DNA of 64,000 bases from the NCBI GenBank assembly GCA_040219935.1, contig JAVJUA010000063.1:186001-250000 (forward strand), read 5' to 3'. Source of the DNA: UBA7803 sp040219935 (GTDB lineage: Bacteria > Pseudomonadota > Gammaproteobacteria > Pseudomonadales > Azotimanducaceae). Below the pieces are notes generated by a model, which ran no database searches, had not been told where the DNA came from, and worked only from the letters and a program-made list of their open reading frames with translations. The position numbers and the translations under genes were made by a program. Of the stretch, positions 35,027 to 44,349 are shown one piece after another; position 1 is the first letter of the stretch; each line of letters opens with the position of its first letter.

Positions 35027-36964
35027 GTGATCGTCTACGAAGCGACGCGCGGCGAGTTTTCCGAGGACGTCTTCTCCAACGCCATAGAGGCGAGAATTCT
35101 CGCGTCGTTCCGACAGCGGCTGGGCCACTCCACCAGCCGTGCGGAGATCGAGGCGTGGCGGAATTCCATGGGCTACATGAACAATGCCTTGCTCGGCGCT
35201 GGCATTCCGGCCGACGCTGGGGTTGCTATCGAGTACCGCATCCCGCAGACGGCGAAGCGGGTGGACTTCATCCTTACCGGGCTGGATGCGGCCGGGCGTC
35301 ATGCGGCCGTCATCGTCGAGCTGAAGCAGTGGAGCCAGGCCGCGTCGACCGGAAAGGACGGCGTCGTCGAGACCTTCGTCGGCGGCGCGCGGCGGGAGGT
35401 TGAGCACCCCTCCTACCAGGCTTGGAGCTATGCCTGCTACCTGCGGGACTACAACGAGGCAGCAGATGAAGGCCGGATCCAGCTACGCCCGTGTGCCTAT
35501 CTGCACAACCTGGATGACGCTGAAGCACTCACGTCGCCGTTCTACGAGGCATACACGTCCGAGGCCCCGCTCTTCGCCCGCTCCGATGCGCAGCGCCTGC
35601 AGGACTTCCTGCGCCGCTACATCCACCGGGGCGACCGCAAGCAGGTGCTCTATCAGATCGAGAACGGCCGCATCCGGCCGTCGAAAAACCTCGCCGACCA
35701 CCTGGCCTCGCTGCTCAGTGGCAACAGAGAGTTCATCCTGCTCGACGAGCAGAAGCTCGTTTACGAGGCGGCGCTTGAGAAGGCCGCGCTGGCATTCACG
35801 TCGGGTCGCAAGCAGGTACTCATCGTCGAGGGCGGCCCTGGCACAGGGAAGTCGGTGGTGGCCATCCACCTGTTGGTGGAATTGACGCGGCGGGGGCGGG
35901 TGGCTCAGTACGTGACGCGAAACGCCGCGCCCAGAGAGGTCTACGAGCGCAAGCTCTCGGGCGCGATGCGCAAGACGCGCATCCGCAACCTGTTCAAGTC
36001 TTCCGGCGCGTACCTGGAAGCGGAAGCAAACAGCCTCGACGTGCTGATCGTGGACGAAGCGCATCGGCTCAATGAGAAGTCCGGGTTGTACGGCAATCTC
36101 GGTGATCACCAGGTCGCCGAGATCGTGCGCGCCGCGAGATGCTGCGTGTTCTTCGTTGACGACGATCAGCGCGTCACCTTCAAGGACGTCGGCGAGAAGG
36201 CGGTGATCCGGGAGCTCGCCCGGAACTACGGCGCCGACGTCGTCGAGTACGCTCTCGCTTCACAGTTTCGTTGTAACGGGTCAGACGGGTACCTGGCCTG
36301 GCTCGACCAGTTGCTCGACATCCGCCAGACGGCCAACCTCGACCTGGACGGCATTGACTACGACTTTCGAGTCTTCGATTCTCCTGTTGAGCTGCATCGG
36401 CAGATCGTCGAGCTGAACCGCATCAACAACAAGAGTCGCGTCGTTGCCGGCTACTGCTGGGACTGGAAGGGCAAGCGCGACCAGAGTGTGAAGGACGTGC
36501 GCATCGACGCCTACGGGTACCAAGCCCGCTGGAACCTCGACAAGGACGGCAAGCTTTGGATCGTTACGCCAGGCTCTGAGGCCGAGGTCGGCTGCATCCA
36601 CACCTGTCAGGGGCTTGAGCTCGACTACGTTGGCGTGATTCTTGGGTCGGATTGGGTGGTGCGAGATGGCCAGGTGGTGACCGACGCTGCCAGACGCTCC
36701 AAGCAGGACCAGTCGGTTCGTGGATACAAGTCGTGGCTGAAACGCGACCCCGGCACCGCCCGTGCCGCCGCAGACCGAGTGATCAAGAACACCTATCGCA
36801 CGCTGATGACTCGTGGTCAGAAGGGATGCTTCGTGTTCTCTGTGGATCCGGAGACCAACGCGTGGTTGAAGGCGCGGGCGGCGTGGTCAGCGCGACGGGT
36901 GGGGGAGGCGCGAATGGCGGCCGAAGAAACCGGCGCGTACGAATCGCATCAGGATGAGGTCTGA
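35027..36964 (+). CDS. Nuclease-DUF2075 (Schlafen-type helicase) protein
   Basis: A 645-residue protein. The N-terminal part has a PD-(D/E)XK nuclease pattern, KRVDFILTG then AVIVELKQW (D80, E98, K100). An SF1-like DUF2075 helicase follows: Walker A in IVEGGPGTGKSVVAIHLL (about 267-284), motif II in VLIVDEAHRLNE, motif III in FFVDDDQRVTF and a late motif in IHTCQGLELDYVGVI. GTG 35027 is taken as the start because GGAGGG precedes it by 11 nt; the frame is open to 34988. It is transcribed with the MazG-like gene. It probably unwinds and cuts foreign nucleic acid, but no substrate is known. Confidence 0.85.
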   Translation: MIVYEATRGEFSEDVFSNAIEARILASFRQRLGHSTSRAEIEAWRNSMGYMNNALLGAGIPADAGVAIEYRIPQTAKRVDFILTGLDAAGRHAAVIVELKQWSQAASTGKDGVVETFVGGARREVEHPSYQAWSYACYLRDYNEAADEGRIQLRPCAYLHNLDDAEALTSPFYEAYTSEAPLFARSDAQRLQDFLRRYIHRGDRKQVLYQIENGRIRPSKNLADHLASLLSGNREFILLDEQKLVYEAALEKAALAFTSGRKQVLIVEGGPGTGKSVVAIHLLVELTRRGRVAQYVTRNAAPREVYERKLSGAMRKTRIRNLFKSSGAYLEAEANSLDVLIVDEAHRLNEKSGLYGNLGDHQVAEIVRAARCCVFFVDDDQRVTFKDVGEKAVIRELARNYGADVVEYALASQFRCNGSDGYLAWLDQLLDIRQTANLDLDGIDYDFRVFDSPVELHRQIVELNRINNKSRVVAGYCWDWKGKRDQSVKDVRIDAYGYQARWNLDKDGKLWIVTPGSEAEVGCIHTCQGLELDYVGVILGSDWVVRDGQVVTDAARRSKQDQSVRGYKSWLKRDPGTARAAADRVIKNTYRTLMTRGQKGCFVFSVDPETNAWLKARAAWSARRVGEARMAAEETGAYESHQDEV

Positions 36965-37170
36965 CGCCGAGCGCATGATACGCACCCTGCCGCTGGGGAT
37001 CATCCATAGCCCCCCGTGGTGCGTGTTTTGGGGATATTGGCCGAGGAGGAGGGCCCTTAGTTCGTGGCCACGGCTGCGACGATGTGAATGTCGGACGGCC
37101 TGTTCAGTGCCCGGTAGGGACGTTGTTAGGTCAGACTGTTACTGAGCCATGCCTGGCTGAGACGCCTTTG

Positions 37171-40100
37171 TCATTCACCTCTGGCTACGGCGAATGTATC
37201 GCCACGCACCCCCGGTAGGGGTCCGAAGACCAACTCGGGAATGACCACTTCCCAGGCATCCGTTCGGATCGTGGCGTGGTACTTCGGGTCGGTCGTGGCC
37301 CTTTCTCGGCTCGTCACGGCTGCGACCCTGGCTGTCAGGAGCGTCATTCCGTGGGGCAGCTGAAACGCTCTTGAGAGCCTCCCCACCACTCGGCTGGCGT
37401 CATCCAGGAGCTGAATGCCGTTGCTGTGTCGGAGCTGCAATGAGTCACCAATTTGCATATTGGCGACCGCACGGTGGACTGGCGTACCGGCTGCGTGGCG
37501 ACTCGCATACCCAATGTCGATGTCACGCAACGTCAGCAGCTGGTAACGGCGATAGAGTTCGGGGTACGGGGCGAGTGCGGTACTTCCAGTGCGCCGCAGC
37601 AGATGGGGAGCTTCCGATATCGCATCGATGAGCCAGTTCCCGCTCTCCATTCGAGCGAGCATGAGCGTGCTTCGAGCGCGCGTCATCGCTACGTAGTAGA
37701 GCCGTCGCAGAGCGCCGGAATCCGCACCGGAAGAGCTCCGGCCCCACCCGCCGTCGAGCACGGCGACGTGATCGAACTCTAGGCCTTTGGCGCTGTGAGC
37801 CGTTACCAACAGCAGGCCGGTCTGCCGACGCCGCAGATCACGACCCCACTCGGCCAGCCAGTCGAGAAAGTGCTCGCGAGGCGATTCTGCCGATCCGGTC
37901 TCAATCAGATAGGCGCTGGCCCCTTCGACCAGTAGCTCGTTCCATGGGTTGGTCGGCTGCTGCGATAGCCACTCCAAGATCGCCGGCGCTGCCAGAAGCT
38001 TCGACTCGCGCCTCCTTATCCAGTTGACCAGCGCCTGGGTTTCTCGCAGGCGCCAGGGGTTGGGAATGTCGTCCCGTGCCAGTTGCACCGGAATGCCCTT
38101 GTGTTCGCAGTAGGCCCGCACGGGGTCCAGGAATCGCCACTCCTTGGCGATGACCGCGCTCTTCGCCCAATCCCAGCCGGGGTCGAGGCTCGCCAGGCGT
38201 TCGAACTCGCCCATCACCGCCATGGCCTGGGCGCAGGCGTCCGCTCCGGTGTCGAGAATCTGCACACGGCCTTGGGCGACGGGGTCAAGCGCCTGCCAGG
38301 CACCATTCGGTGCGGCTTTGCGGCGATGGCGGTCGATGGCGATGGGGTGTTCAACCTTCATGCGGTCGGCGGCGGGTTCGATGATGGCGTTGGCGGCGGT
38401 GACGATGCTGGCACTGGAGCGATAGTTGTCCGTCAGGTAGGTGGGTTTGGCTTGGTAGTCCGACTCGAAGCGCCGGATGAACTCCACCGACGCGCCCCGA
38501 AAACCATAGATGTTCTGGTCGTCGTCTCCCACCGCAAACAGCGTAAGGCGGCGGTCGTCGTCGTCGAGGGTGCGGCCGGCGAGCGCCGAGATCAGCTCGT
38601 ACTGCTCGGGGCCGATGTCCTGGTACTCATCGACGAGTATCCAGCGGAACCCGGCGAGCAGCCGTGCGCGCTGCTCATCGGCCTCCTCGGGGGGCAGCCC
38701 CTCGCCCTTCAGTAGCGCGATGGCGTGCAGCAGCACGTCCTTGAATTCCTGGTCGCTGGCGCCGGTGCGCTCCGCGAAGCTGACCCCGGCCAGGCGCATG
38801 GCCAGGGCGTGACAGGTCATCACCGACACGCCGCGAGCATCGTCGCCGATCAGGTCATGCAGCCGCTGGCGGATCTGCACGGCAGCGTGACGGTTGTAGG
38901 CGAGCGCGAGAACGCCCCGCGGGTTCTCGCGCCGCACGCGCAGCAGATAGGCGATGCGGTGCACCAGCACGCGGGTCTTACCCGACCCGGGGCCGGCCAG
39001 CACCAGCACGTTGGTCTGCTCGCGGTCGTCGGCGACGATGCGCTGCTGCACGGGGTTGTTGAGCGCCTCGACGATCTGGCGCCACGATTCGGGCGTGGTC
39101 TGGCGCGTGAGATCCTTCTCCCGGTCCGGCAGCCAGCGTTCCAGGAAGGCGCTGCGATCGAGGCGGAAGTAGTCCATGGCGAGCCGCAGCGCCTCGGCCA
39201 TGGTGGTGAGCCCGCGCTGGGCGTACTCCGCCATAACGTGCACCTGCACCACCTGCTCGCCGTAGTGGATCTTGAGCGGCTCGAAATCTGTGTTGGCAAA
39301 GCCGCGGCGCTCCTCCGCGAGGCGTATGGTCATGGCCGGGCGGAAGACGGCGAGGCCCTTGTTCAGGCGAATTACCTCCTGTTCGTGCAACCACAAGAGC
39401 GAGCGGTCGAGTAGCTTGCCTAGGTCTTTAGACTCGTCCGCGAGCAACAGGTCGGCCTGCAGCGCGCCCATCAGCTTGCCGAGCGTGGTCTCCACCAGCA
39501 GATCGACGCCTCGCGCGCCTTCCGGTAGGCAGGACAGCAAGTGATCGAGCAGCAGGCTGGCGCCCGCACGGCGGCGCTCGGCGGTCTTCTGCAATGCCGG
39601 CCAGTCTCGCTGCAGCTCGAGCACCAGGGTTTCAGCGTCCGGGCGTTTGATGCCGAGGCTGCCGCGTCCGCCGCTCTCCTCGCGGCCATCCATAGAGATG
39701 CTCTTGATCAGGCGCCAGACCCGCTCCGGCAGCGCCGTCTCGTGGCCGGCGTCGCGCAGATGTTGCGTCGCGATGCGCAGTTGCAGGCTCGAGGTCTGGC
39801 CGCGCTCGAGGTCGGGCGCATGCTCCCGCAATTGCTCGATGAGCGCGCGCTCCAACGCCGCGGCCTGGTCGAGGCGCTTGCGCGAGGCCCGCTCGACGCC
39901 CTCATGCACGAAGGCGGTGATGGCCGTGTCGTTGCTGGCGATGCCGAGACGCTCGAGGTCGAATAACGCGGCGCGCACCCCTTCGGAATCCAGACCAGAG
40001 ACCCCCATGAGTTCGTCGGTCGAGATGCCCTCGTCGGGGTCCGCCTCGATCAGCGCGGCAACGAGCGACAGGAGCTGTCCCCGCCGCGCCTCGAACAGGT

Positions 40101-42336
40101 CCACCCGGGCGAGTTTGGTGCGCGCTTCGTCGAGGCTCGCGACCCGCAGCGACGAAGGGAACATCTGCACCCGGTTCTCGTCCCGAGTGAGCAGGGCGGC
40201 TTCCTCTAGCCAAGACACCGCCGTTCTCACTCGGGTGTCGTTGGTGGCCGAATCGCGCTCGAAGACCCCTTGCTCCTCCTCGGCCAGAATCTCGCCGGGG
40301 GTGGCGACCACCTCGCCTTGTAGCCGCTTCTTGCGGTCGAGCTGGCGCAACGAGCGCAATATGGCGGCGATCTCGCGACGCGTGAGGCGCGAGCGGGCAG
40401 AAAGGCCGAACTGCCACTCGACGTCGTCCGGCGCGTACAGCAGCACGCAGCGCGCCTGTTGCTGATCGCGCCCGGCGCGGCCCGCTTCCTGCAGATAGTT
40501 CTCCAGCGACCCTGGAATGTCGGCGTGGATCACCAGCCGCACGTCCGGTTTGTCGATGCCCATACCGAAGGCGTTCGTCGCGGCAATGACCCGCAGCGCA
40601 CCGCGTAGGAAGCGGGCCTGCACGTCTTTTTTTGTTTCCGGCGGCAGCGCGCCGTGGAAGTGGGCGGCTTCGATGCCCTTCTGCCGCAGGTACTCGGCCA
40701 CCTGCTCGGTGTGGCGACGCGAGGCGCAGTAGACGATGGCGCCGCCCGCGACGTCCGTCGGCAGGTCAGCTTCGAGCACCTGGTGGATGTGGGCGAGCTT
40801 CTCCGCCGGGTTGGTCGGCACCACCACGAACTCGAGGTTGGTGCGGTTGGCGCCGCCGTCGAGCACGGTCAGCTCGACGCCCACCTTTGTGCGGAAGTGC
40901 TCGCAGATGTCGGCCACCACGTCGATTTTGGCGGTCGCGGTCAGGCACAGGATCGGCGGAATCTGCCTTTCGCCGGCGCGCTCGCGGATGAAGCGGCCGA
41001 CGTAGCGGTAATCGGAGCGGAAGTCGTGCCCCCACTTCGACAGGCAGTGGGCTTCGTCCAGCACCCACGCGCCGATCTCGCGCTGGGCGAGCGCCCGACG
41101 CACGGTGCGGTTGCGCAGCTGCTCTGGCGAGATGATGAGCACGGCGATGTCGCCGAGCCGCACCCGGTCGAGCACGTCGGCACGCTCGGGCATCGTCAGC
41201 ATGCCGTTCACCGCGCCGCAGGAGGTGATGCCGCGTGCCTCCAGGCCGGCGACCTGGTCGGCCATCAACGCGACCAGCGGAGCGATCACCACAGTCAGGG
41301 CGCCCGTCTTGTCGTAACGGGACAGGGCCGGAATCTGATAGCAGACCGATTTCCCTGTGCCGGTGGGCAGAATGCCCAGCACGTGCTGGCCGCGCATGGC
41401 CGCCTCGGTGATGGTCTGCTGCAGCGGGCGGCCATCGTCCCCGGCGGGTTCGGGGCGAAAGGCGTCGAACCCGAACCAGCGTTTTAGCTCCTTCGTCGAG
41501 TCATGACGATCTCTACACCAACCGCAGCCGGCGTCGTCGCAGGGCGTGTCGCGCAGCCGGCGGACCAGCGCGGCGGCCTCAGGGAACTGATGGCGTACCC
41601 AGGGCGGCATCACCGAATTGCCGCCCGCGACCGATAGCCACGCCAGCGCGTAGGCGAGAGGCCAACCGTGGTCGCCAGCGTCGGCGAGAATCGCGTCGAG
41701 CTGTACGTTGCATCCCGAACCTTTGATCTGTGCGGCGATGGCGGCGAGCGCTTCCGCTTCAGTCGGTCGCGGCTGCTGACGGACCGTGGTGAAGAACGCG
41801 TTGGCGCCGCCCATGGCGCCATCCCGGGTGGCGAGCCAATGCCAGGCGCGCACCAGATCGGGCGCCTGCTGGTGGCAGGTCGAGAGTGCTTCGTGCTCGT
41901 CGCAGAAGAGCTTGAGCGAGTTGCGTGCGTCGAGCTCCGGGTCGTTCAGCTGGCCGCGCGTCAGCGAGGCATCCTGGTAGTGCTTCACCAGGTGGTGGTA
42001 GGGGTTGCGCGGAAACGCCAGCGGGCTGAGCCGCAGGGTGTCGACGTCGGGCAGCTTCAGCAACTCGAGCGCGGGGTCGGCGGCGGCTAGATGCGGGCGA
42101 TCGAAACCCGTGACGTTGTGGCCGAGCAGAAACGTGGCCCCTTCCGCCAACGCGTCGAGTTGTTTCAGGGCTTCCGTCAGGCTGCCGCGGGTATAGGTGA
42201 GCGCCTCACCGGTGTCGCCGCGAACGGCAGCGAAGCGGTGAATGCGGCCATCCTCCTTTCCCACCTCCAGGTCGATGCTGAGGCATTTGGGTTTGAAGGT
42301 GATCGGCGTGGCCGGTGGCGTCGCCAGTTGGTGCAA
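37171..42336 (-). CDS. DEDD exonuclease - RecQ - UvrD triple-domain helicase fusion
   Basis: A 1721-residue protein. Residues about 15-150 are a DnaQ-like 3'-5' exonuclease (LSIDLEVGK with D22/E24, GHNVTGFD with D78, and a later Asp). A Cys cluster (CDDAGCGWC, 266-274) follows. Residues about 300-850 are a RecQ helicase: LPTGTGKSVCYQIPAL, VLDEAHCLSKWGHDF and AGRAGRDQQQARC. From about 1100 onward comes a UvrD helicase: VLAGPGSGKTRVLVHRIAY, LVDEYQDIG, GDDDQNIYGFRGASVE and VTAHSAKGLEFDH. The start is a TTG at 42336, with GAGAGG upstream; there is no ATG before residue 174. It may process stalled or invading DNA. Confidence 0.9.
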   Translation of the reverse strand: MHQLATPPATPITFKPKCLSIDLEVGKEDGRIHRFAAVRGDTGEALTYTRGSLTEALKQLDALAEGATFLLGHNVTGFDRPHLAAADPALELLKLPDVDTLRLSPLAFPRNPYHHLVKHYQDASLTRGQLNDPELDARNSLKLFCDEHEALSTCHQQAPDLVRAWHWLATRDGAMGGANAFFTTVRQQPRPTEAEALAAIAAQIKGSGCNVQLDAILADAGDHGWPLAYALAWLSVAGGNSVMPPWVRHQFPEAAALVRRLRDTPCDDAGCGWCRDRHDSTKELKRWFGFDAFRPEPAGDDGRPLQQTITEAAMRGQHVLGILPTGTGKSVCYQIPALSRYDKTGALTVVIAPLVALMADQVAGLEARGITSCGAVNGMLTMPERADVLDRVRLGDIAVLIISPEQLRNRTVRRALAQREIGAWVLDEAHCLSKWGHDFRSDYRYVGRFIRERAGERQIPPILCLTATAKIDVVADICEHFRTKVGVELTVLDGGANRTNLEFVVVPTNPAEKLAHIHQVLEADLPTDVAGGAIVYCASRRHTEQVAEYLRQKGIEAAHFHGALPPETKKDVQARFLRGALRVIAATNAFGMGIDKPDVRLVIHADIPGSLENYLQEAGRAGRDQQQARCVLLYAPDDVEWQFGLSARSRLTRREIAAILRSLRQLDRKKRLQGEVVATPGEILAEEEQGVFERDSATNDTRVRTAVSWLEEAALLTRDENRVQMFPSSLRVASLDEARTKLARVDLFEARRGQLLSLVAALIEADPDEGISTDELMGVSGLDSEGVRAALFDLERLGIASNDTAITAFVHEGVERASRKRLDQAAALERALIEQLREHAPDLERGQTSSLQLRIATQHLRDAGHETALPERVWRLIKSISMDGREESGGRGSLGIKRPDAETLVLELQRDWPALQKTAERRRAGASLLLDHLLSCLPEGARGVDLLVETTLGKLMGALQADLLLADESKDLGKLLDRSLLWLHEQEVIRLNKGLAVFRPAMTIRLAEERRGFANTDFEPLKIHYGEQVVQVHVMAEYAQRGLTTMAEALRLAMDYFRLDRSAFLERWLPDREKDLTRQTTPESWRQIVEALNNPVQQRIVADDREQTNVLVLAGPGSGKTRVLVHRIAYLLRVRRENPRGVLALAYNRHAAVQIRQRLHDLIGDDARGVSVMTCHALAMRLAGVSFAERTGASDQEFKDVLLHAIALLKGEGLPPEEADEQRARLLAGFRWILVDEYQDIGPEQYELISALAGRTLDDDDRRLTLFAVGDDDQNIYGFRGASVEFIRRFESDYQAKPTYLTDNYRSSASIVTAANAIIEPAADRMKVEHPIAIDRHRRKAAPNGAWQALDPVAQGRVQILDTGADACAQAMAVMGEFERLASLDPGWDWAKSAVIAKEWRFLDPVRAYCEHKGIPVQLARDDIPNPWRLRETQALVNWIRRRESKLLAAPAILEWLSQQPTNPWNELLVEGASAYLIETGSAESPREHFLDWLAEWGRDLRRRQTGLLLVTAHSAKGLEFDHVAVLDGGWGRSSSGADSGALRRLYYVAMTRARSTLMLARMESGNWLIDAISEAPHLLRRTGSTALAPYPELYRRYQLLTLRDIDIGYASRHAAGTPVHRAVANMQIGDSLQLRHSNGIQLLDDASRVVGRLSRAFQLPHGMTLLTARVAAVTSRERATTDPKYHATIRTDAWEVVIPELVFGPLPGVRGDTFAVARGE

Positions 42337-42572
42337 TTCTCAATCCTCTCAATGGGTTGAGGATAGGACAGCAGGAGGCGGGGGCATAGATTCGATGGGT
42401 GAGTTGTGCGCTGGGTCGCACTTGGACAGGCGGGGATATCGATCTGTTTTTCGTGGCGGACCAGGGCACGCTCGAGGAGGTTTTCCAGCCTTGGGTCGAG
42501 GCTGAGCACTCCCGGTCGACGTTTCGGATTTCGTGATTCTCGATGACTTCGTTTGACCTGGTGGCCTGACCC

Positions 42573-42959
42573 TTATGGGTCCCTTCCGAGCAGCGAGTCG
42601 ACGAATCTCCGGTCAGCGGGCGCCAGAGCCAATCTGCCCGCCGGCTCGGGCAGGAACCAGCCAATCGCCTGATGCTCATGGGCGATGGGCTCGCCGTCGA
42701 TCTCCACCTGCAGGAAGTGGATGAGGAATTCGGAGCCCTCGTCCTGAAACCGCCCCAGCTCGCCGGCGACGGTGCGCGCGTGCACGCCGAGCTCCTCGAT
42801 CATCTCCCGGCGCGCCGCGTCCGCGAACGACTCGCCGTCCAGCACCTTGCCGCCTGGGAACTCCCACAGCCCGGCGTGCCGCTTGCCCTCGGGGCGCTGG
42901 CAGAGCAGGAGCCTCTCGCCGTTCCTGACGACGGCGGCGACGACGTGGATCACCGGCAT
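42573..42959 (-). CDS. NUDIX hydrolase, MutT/CTP-pyrophosphohydrolase type
   Basis: A 128-residue NTP pyrophosphohydrolase with an intact Nudix box: GGKVLDGESFADAARREMIE then ELGV. The N-terminus MPVIHVVAAVVRNGERLLL is typical of MutT, which removes 8-oxo-dGTP and related bases. The C-terminal strand has HEHQAIGWFLP. It is transcribed toward the RecQ-UvrD fusion gene, in the same direction, with a 236-bp gap. It is the intact counterpart of the frameshifted NUDIX gene at 28974, though from a different subfamily branch. Confidence 0.93.
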   Translation of the reverse strand: MPVIHVVAAVVRNGERLLLCQRPEGKRHAGLWEFPGGKVLDGESFADAARREMIEELGVHARTVAGELGRFQDEGSEFLIHFLQVEIDGEPIAHEHQAIGWFLPEPAGRLALAPADRRFVDSLLGRDP

Positions 42960-43009
42960 CAGTTCGCCTGCGTTGCGGTCAATGGCGATGAGGATAGCAA
43001 GAGCTGCCC

Positions 43010-43174
43010 ATGTTTGGTCATCAGGGCCCGTTCGATTCCGATCCGGCGCAGTTGGATGGGCGCCTTCGACCCTGGGAGTACATTGAATCTGTCGGGAAGT
43101 ACCTTGGGGTCATCCTCATGCCGGATGGAGAGACCGTGCACAACGCCTTCGTCGATCGGGGTTTCACGCCATGA
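43010..43174 (+). CDS. Small hypothetical protein coupled to DUF2283 gene
   Basis: A 54-residue open frame (MFGHQGPFDSDPAQLDGRL, ending DRGFTP) overlaps the DUF2283 gene by 4 bp (ATGA), suggesting co-translation. DUF2283 genes often pair with a small DUF4258-type partner. This protein shows no clear match to that family. It could be a short toxin or a remnant. Confidence 0.4.
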   Translation: MFGHQGPFDSDPAQLDGRLRPWEYIESVGKYLGVILMPDGETVHNAFVDRGFTP

Positions 43175-43377
43175 GGATTATGTACTTCCGCGACACCGAC
43201 ACCGCGCTTCTGGAACTCGTCGATGCCCCGGTGGACACCACCCAGGAGATTAACGAAGACGTCTACGTCGACCTGGACGCGAAGGGTAACCTCGTCTCGA
43301 TCACGATCGAGCATGCCCGTCGAAACGCACGACTGCCAGACGTGAGCGTGCAGGAGTTCGATAGGCGCTCTGCCTGA
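43171..43377 (+). CDS. DUF2283 family protein
   Basis: A 68-residue protein matching DUF2283: MRIMYFRDTDTALLELVD, then the TTQEINEDVYVDLDAKGNLV segment and ITIEHAR. These small beta-rich proteins are commonly found in toxin-antitoxin-like pairs, but a biochemical role is not established. It overlaps the upstream 54-codon gene. The HigA-like antitoxin gene follows 49 bp later and could be part of the same unit. Confidence 0.75.
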   Translation: MRIMYFRDTDTALLELVDAPVDTTQEINEDVYVDLDAKGNLVSITIEHARRNARLPDVSVQEFDRRSA

Positions 43378-43426
43378 CCCTCGGCAACCCGCCCACTTCT
43401 CCAGCAATTGATGGATGCCTTCCGAC

Positions 43427-43741
43427 ATGGCTAAGAGAGTGAAGCGGCAGTCCGTAAGGCAGGCTGAAGCGAAACGGGACGTCTGGCAGGAAGTGCTGGA
43501 CGGCGTGCGCGAGATTCGCGCCGGGGGCGGCAGGCGCACCGTCGTGACCGCGGATTCCCCGGTAGCGCAGATACGGCAGCGGAGCGGGCTGTCTCAGGAG
43601 CAGTTCGCGGCCGCCCTCGGGGTATCGAAGCGCACGCTCGAGCAGTGGGAACAGGGTCGTCGCAAACCATCCGGAGCCGCCAGGACGCTTCTCAGGATCG
43701 TCGACCGGCATCCGGAAGTGCTGATCGAGCTGGCGGCGTGA
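43427..43741 (+). CDS. Orphan HigA/NadS-like antitoxin (HTH_XRE)
   Basis: A 104-residue DNA-binding protein. Residues about 45-100 form an XRE-type HTH: IRQRSGLSQEQFAAALGV then SKRTLEQWEQGRRKPSGAA. The N-terminal MAKRVKRQSVRQ tail is basic. Proteins like this partner RelE/HigB toxins, but no such toxin is adjacent; upstream is the DUF2283 gene. It may be an orphan antitoxin or a stand-alone regulator. ATG 43415 is an alternative start. Confidence 0.75.
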   Translation: MAKRVKRQSVRQAEAKRDVWQEVLDGVREIRAGGGRRTVVTADSPVAQIRQRSGLSQEQFAAALGVSKRTLEQWEQGRRKPSGAARTLLRIVDRHPEVLIELAA

Positions 43742-43762
43742 GAGCCAGATCCCCGCGGAGCG

Positions 43763-44344
43763 TCAGCGGGGTGACGAGACGTAGAGCAAGACGAGCGCCG
43801 CGACGTTGACTGCCACGGTCACCCAGAACGTGGTCTGGAACGACACTTTCTTCGACTTGTGACGCAGCCAGCGCTGGGCGATCAGCGCCCCGGGCCAGCC
43901 CCCTGCGAGGGATAGCGCATGCAGCGTCTTTTCGCTGACGCGCCAGCGTCCACGGTGGGCCGCTGACTTGTCGAGGGCGTAGGCGAGGAAAGCCAGGAGA
44001 CTGGCCCCGGTGTACAGCAGCAGTACCCAGACTGGCAGCCGCCCCAGTGTGGTGGCGATGGCTACGCCAAGAATCCCGATGGCGGCAACCGCCACCGCGG
44101 CGAGTTGATCTGCAGGGGCGGGCGCGGCCATCGATGCGTCTGTGAAGGCAACCTGGGTGGCTTGCAGCCGCCCTTCACCGTCCCGCCGCACGAGGTATGA
44201 CACCGACGCGCCGACGACGGGCCGGCGCCCGCCTCTACGAAACGACTTGATGTGAACGAACAGTCGCTGGTTGCCGCGCTCTGGAGTGATGAAGCCGAAC
44301 CCCCGATCATCCTGCCAAGTTTCGATACGACCTTGCTGTCGCAT
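43763..44344 (-). CDS. Cold-shock domain - DUF1294 membrane protein
   Basis: A 193-residue protein. The N-terminal 70 residues are a cold-shock (OB-fold) domain: GRIETWQDDRGFGFITPE and RLFVHIKSF, with the RNP motifs that bind single-stranded nucleic acid. The remaining 110 residues are DUF1294, with about three membrane helices (PVWVLLLYTGASLLAFLAY, the ALSLAGGWPGALIAQRWLRH motif and TFWVTVAVNVAALVLLY). The start is the ATG 44344; the open frame continues to 44500 but is not conserved. It follows the NERD gene by 5 bp, so the two are one operon. Confidence 0.9.
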   Translation of the reverse strand: MRQQGRIETWQDDRGFGFITPERGNQRLFVHIKSFRRGGRRPVVGASVSYLVRRDGEGRLQATQVAFTDASMAAPAPADQLAAVAVAAIGILGVAIATTLGRLPVWVLLLYTGASLLAFLAYALDKSAAHRGRWRVSEKTLHALSLAGGWPGALIAQRWLRHKSKKVSFQTTFWVTVAVNVAALVLLYVSSPR

Positions 44345-44349
44345 TTGAC

